From: Natrononativus amylolyticus
Lineage (GTDB): Archaea > Halobacteriota > Halobacteria > Halobacteriales > Natrialbaceae
Direction of reading: 5' to 3'
Assembly (NCBI RefSeq): GCF_024362525.1
Contig: NZ_CP101458.1
Location: 310,001 to 374,000, forward strand
Length of the DNA stretch: 64,000 nucleotides
Shown here: in pieces, positions 62,030-64,000 of the stretch
Layout: every line of letters starts with the position of its first letter
How positions within the stretch are numbered: position 1 is the first letter of the stretch
The notes under the pieces: model-generated
Seen by the model: only the letters and a program-made list of their open reading frames with translations
Database searches by the model: none
What the model was told of the DNA's origin: nothing
Made by a program: the position numbers and the translations under genes

Positions 62030-62557
62030 ATGGACATAAACCGCCACGATGCAAGCGGCACGAACGGTGCGATAAATGCGCAGAAAACCGCCTGGAAGCA
62101 AACGATCGAGGAGATGGCCAATCTGGCCTCTAGTCTGGAAGCCGATGGCTGGGATGTCTGTGAGATTCCCGCTGGGCACACATCGGCGGAAACGCGGACC
62201 CAGGGAGACTCAGATCGGTTTGGGCTCGTGTATGTAATTCCCGGAAACAAGGTCGAACCGTTCGAAAAGGCGTTCGTTGAGGGTGGATTCCCTCAGTACC
62301 GCGTCTTCAAGCGGGATCTGACGGGGCGAACGTACCTCCTTACGCAGTTACTCGAACCGTCGAACGGGCGGGCGATCTTACTGGCAGGAAACGTCTCGAT
62401 GTACGATCTCGCGACACTCGTGGATGTCGCTGTCGAAGAGGACGAGATGTACACGCACGTTCAGACGCTAGACACGACGCATATGGGAAGTTTCCGACAC
62501 GACTCCTACGAGCACTTCTTTCCGAATCCGGAACGGTACAGTCAGCACCGCCGGTAA
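62030..62557 (+). CDS. Hypothetical protein (DUF7529-like)
   Basis: This 175-residue soluble protein is predicted alpha/beta, with MANLASSLEADGWDVCEIPA and LTQLLEPSNGRAILLAGNVS. No catalytic motif is recognised. It lies 24 bp after the epimerase on the same strand and could be part of its operon. Base composition is similar to the island. Confidence 0.6.
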   Translation: MDINRHDASGTNGAINAQKTAWKQTIEEMANLASSLEADGWDVCEIPAGHTSAETRTQGDSDRFGLVYVIPGNKVEPFEKAFVEGGFPQYRVFKRDLTGRTYLLTQLLEPSNGRAILLAGNVSMYDLATLVDVAVEEDEMYTHVQTLDTTHMGSFRHDSYEHFFPNPERYSQHRR

Positions 62558-62655
62558 CGCTCTTTCGAACAACACCTTCGCCGTGTGCATTGCCGGTTCG
62601 GGTTTGAAATCGAGCACCGTTCAACGGTGAATTCCAAACGGATAGCGTGGGGTGG

Positions 62656-64000
62656 CTACGGCCGGGACGGGAAGTCGTTACGGTGTTCTGCATCCCGGAG
62701 TGCCGGATACGGATCGTACCGAGGTCCGGCTGCCAACCCGACCGCATCGAAGTCCGAGGGCTGATCATCGCTCAGCAGTCCGGCGTTGTCCCGGATTTCG
62801 AAGTGGAGGTGAGGGCCCGAGCCGGTGACGCCGGACTCGCCGAGCCAGCCGATGTGCTGGCCGCGCTCGACGGTGTCACCCGGCCCGAGCGTCCGGTCCT
62901 CCTCCGGGTGGGGAGCGTAGGCTTGGTCGTGTGCCCCTTGTTCGTCGATTCCGAGGTGGAGATACCCGTACATGTACTTATCATCGTGTGAATCGACGTG
63001 GATCTGATACCCACCGCCGCTACCCGGCGTCATATCGACATGCGAATCCGGGTGGCCGGGCATCCAGTCACGGATGACTCCGCCTCGGGCTGCATACACC
63101 TTGGCACCCGCTACCGGGTATCCGTCTTCGTCTTCGTCACGTGGGAGATTCTGTACGGTTCCGTCATCTCCCCACTCCTCGTACATATCTACACCACGGT
63201 GAACGCGAGCCCCGCCATCGCGATGCTCGGCCCATCCATCCGGATACCAGATATCGCGTTTGTTCGCCGCGAGTGGGTGTGTGATCTCCTCCGGGAATGA
63301 CATGAAATCGAGCTCCGGATCGCGCTGAAGGGCCCAGAACGTTCTCGCAGAGGCCCGGGGCGGCGTATCCGGTGGCGTCTCGCCCGGTCGCCATTCTCCA
63401 GGATGGTTGGGAACGGCAATACCGATCTCCCAGACGACGATATCGGTCTCTTCTCCGTCAGCGCCGGGTACGAAAAGCCCAACGCCACCTTCGAGCGTGA
63501 CGTCGACATCGACCGGGCCGAGCGTCCACCCTCGCGGTTCACGCGCACCCCACTCCCAGACTCGTAGCCAAGCTTGGTCGTCAACGACGCGGAGTCGCTG
63601 GGCGATCTCGGTACCCGAATCGATCGCGTCTCCTGCGGCTCCTTTGATTGTCACTTCGGAATCGTACTGAGCGAGTCGGGCCTTTTCCGACGTCGAACTG
63701 CCGCCGAGGACACCGCTGTTCTCGTCATCTGAGGCGCGTGCGAGAAGTTTGAGTCGGTTCGTCAGTGAGGACGCCGCTTCGTTTCGCCACACGCAAAACA
63801 ACTCACAGTCGTCGACGTCGGGAACGCTTGTCAAACGCACGCCGTCTGTCCCGGTGCCACTCTTTTGCAGTCTGAGACAGCGTTCCGTTCCGTCGATTTC
63901 TCGCCGCATCTCTTCGTCGACATTCACCGACAGACCGTCTCCGGCGGTCGGGTACGCCGCCTCTACGTCTTCCGGCGTCGAGCCGATCGAATCTTCGCTG
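62656..64000 (-). CDS. M23-family metallopeptidase, N-terminus beyond the window
   Basis: A partial protein of at least 447 residues, open to the right edge. The C-terminal peptidase domain has RVHRGVDMYEEWG (metal His and Asp), VYAARGGVIRDW, YMYGYLHL and SGVTGSGPHLHFEIRDNAG, the M23/LytM HxHFE-type site. The N-terminal part has no recognised domain in view. M23 enzymes usually cut peptidoglycan cross-links, which archaea lack, so the target may be bacterial wall or a protein. The GTG at 63927 is not the true start because the frame continues upstream. Confidence 0.85.
   Translation of the reverse strand, partial: SEDSIGSTPEDVEAAYPTAGDGLSVNVDEEMRREIDGTERCLRLQKSGTGTDGVRLTSVPDVDDCELFCVWRNEAASSLTNRLKLLARASDDENSGVLGGSSTSEKARLAQYDSEVTIKGAAGDAIDSGTEIAQRLRVVDDQAWLRVWEWGAREPRGWTLGPVDVDVTLEGGVGLFVPGADGEETDIVVWEIGIAVPNHPGEWRPGETPPDTPPRASARTFWALQRDPELDFMSFPEEITHPLAANKRDIWYPDGWAEHRDGGARVHRGVDMYEEWGDDGTVQNLPRDEDEDGYPVAGAKVYAARGGVIRDWMPGHPDSHVDMTPGSGGGYQIHVDSHDDKYMYGYLHLGIDEQGAHDQAYAPHPEEDRTLGPGDTVERGQHIGWLGESGVTGSGPHLHFEIRDNAGLLSDDQPSDFDAVGLAAGPRYDPYPALRDAEHRNDFPSRP

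Noticed and set aside
62590-62625. GGTTTGAAATC-like segment as a copy of the tRNA-Arg T-arm
   Set aside because: Only a few bases match and the order differs, so it is not a convincing attachment site.
63927-63927. GTG at 63927 as start of the M23 gene
   Set aside because: The reading frame continues open to 64000 with plausible acidic residues, so the true start lies beyond the window.

Overview
The window is chromosomal DNA from an extremely halophilic archaeon (Halobacteria, probably a Natrialbales-type genus). The proteins are strongly acidic, the DNA is GC-rich, and many genes have a TATA box about 27 nt upstream of the start codon, which fits leaderless mRNA. Lipoproteins carry Tat twin-arginine signals with a lipobox. 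Other haloarchaeal markers are HTH_10/Bat regulators, Lrp-TRASH, a Nop5-fibrillarin pair, an archaeal 7S SRP RNA, RNase P component 4 and a UbiA-type archaeal lipid synthase. I cannot fix the genus from sequence alone.

Layout. 0-2.5 kb: molybdenum hydroxylase small subunit with XdhC- and MocA-type maturation genes. 2.7-6.3 kb: two recently duplicated DsbA-like lipoproteins around a membrane protein, then a HalX response regulator. 6.4-10.4 kb: alkaline-phosphatase-superfamily enzyme with a tiny coupled ORF, a decayed MEDS-domain fragment, acyl-CoA dehydrogenase, UspA. 10.5-15.4 kb: a branched-chain amino-acid-type ABC operon with fused LivH-LivM. 15.5-33.6 kb: housekeeping genes (J-domain protein, UDG-like, NikR, Lrp-TRASH, CtaA, GshA, NAD kinase-phosphatase fusion, Nop5/fibrillarin, metallophosphoesterase, DUF63, Lrp, IMPase). 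33.7-34 kb: tRNA-Leu(CAA) with a duplicated 3' end beside it. 34.4-40.7 kb: two acetyl-CoA synthetases flanking a Bat-type regulator that carries a tyrosine-recombinase-like domain. 40.7-48.7 kb: BsuPI protein, halolysin-like protease, DUF2797, and a glycosyltransferase/PAP2/binding-protein cluster. 48.8-56.1 kb: rnp4-yhbY-mscS, C45 peptidase, SRP RNA, cysteine synthase, RecA-like ATPase, DGGGP synthase.

56.2-64 kb: after tRNA-Arg(TCG) the sequence becomes less GC-rich and holds a catabolic-looking locus. It comprises an HTH_10 regulator, a peptide-binding lipoprotein, a DUF1611 protein (DgcN-like) overlapping an enolase-superfamily epimerase (DgcA-like), a hypothetical protein and an M23 peptidase that runs off the window. 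Together these suggest import of D-amino-acid-containing peptides and conversion of D-glutamate through N-acyl intermediates. That would be notable for an archaeon.

The most unusual single proteins are the binding protein at 45721-47568, whose two SBP_bac_5 lobes appear circularly permuted; the NAD kinase-IMPase fusion at 24343-26049; the recombinase-Bat fusion at 36570-38441; and an M24 homologue at 20714-21826 that lacks most metal ligands.
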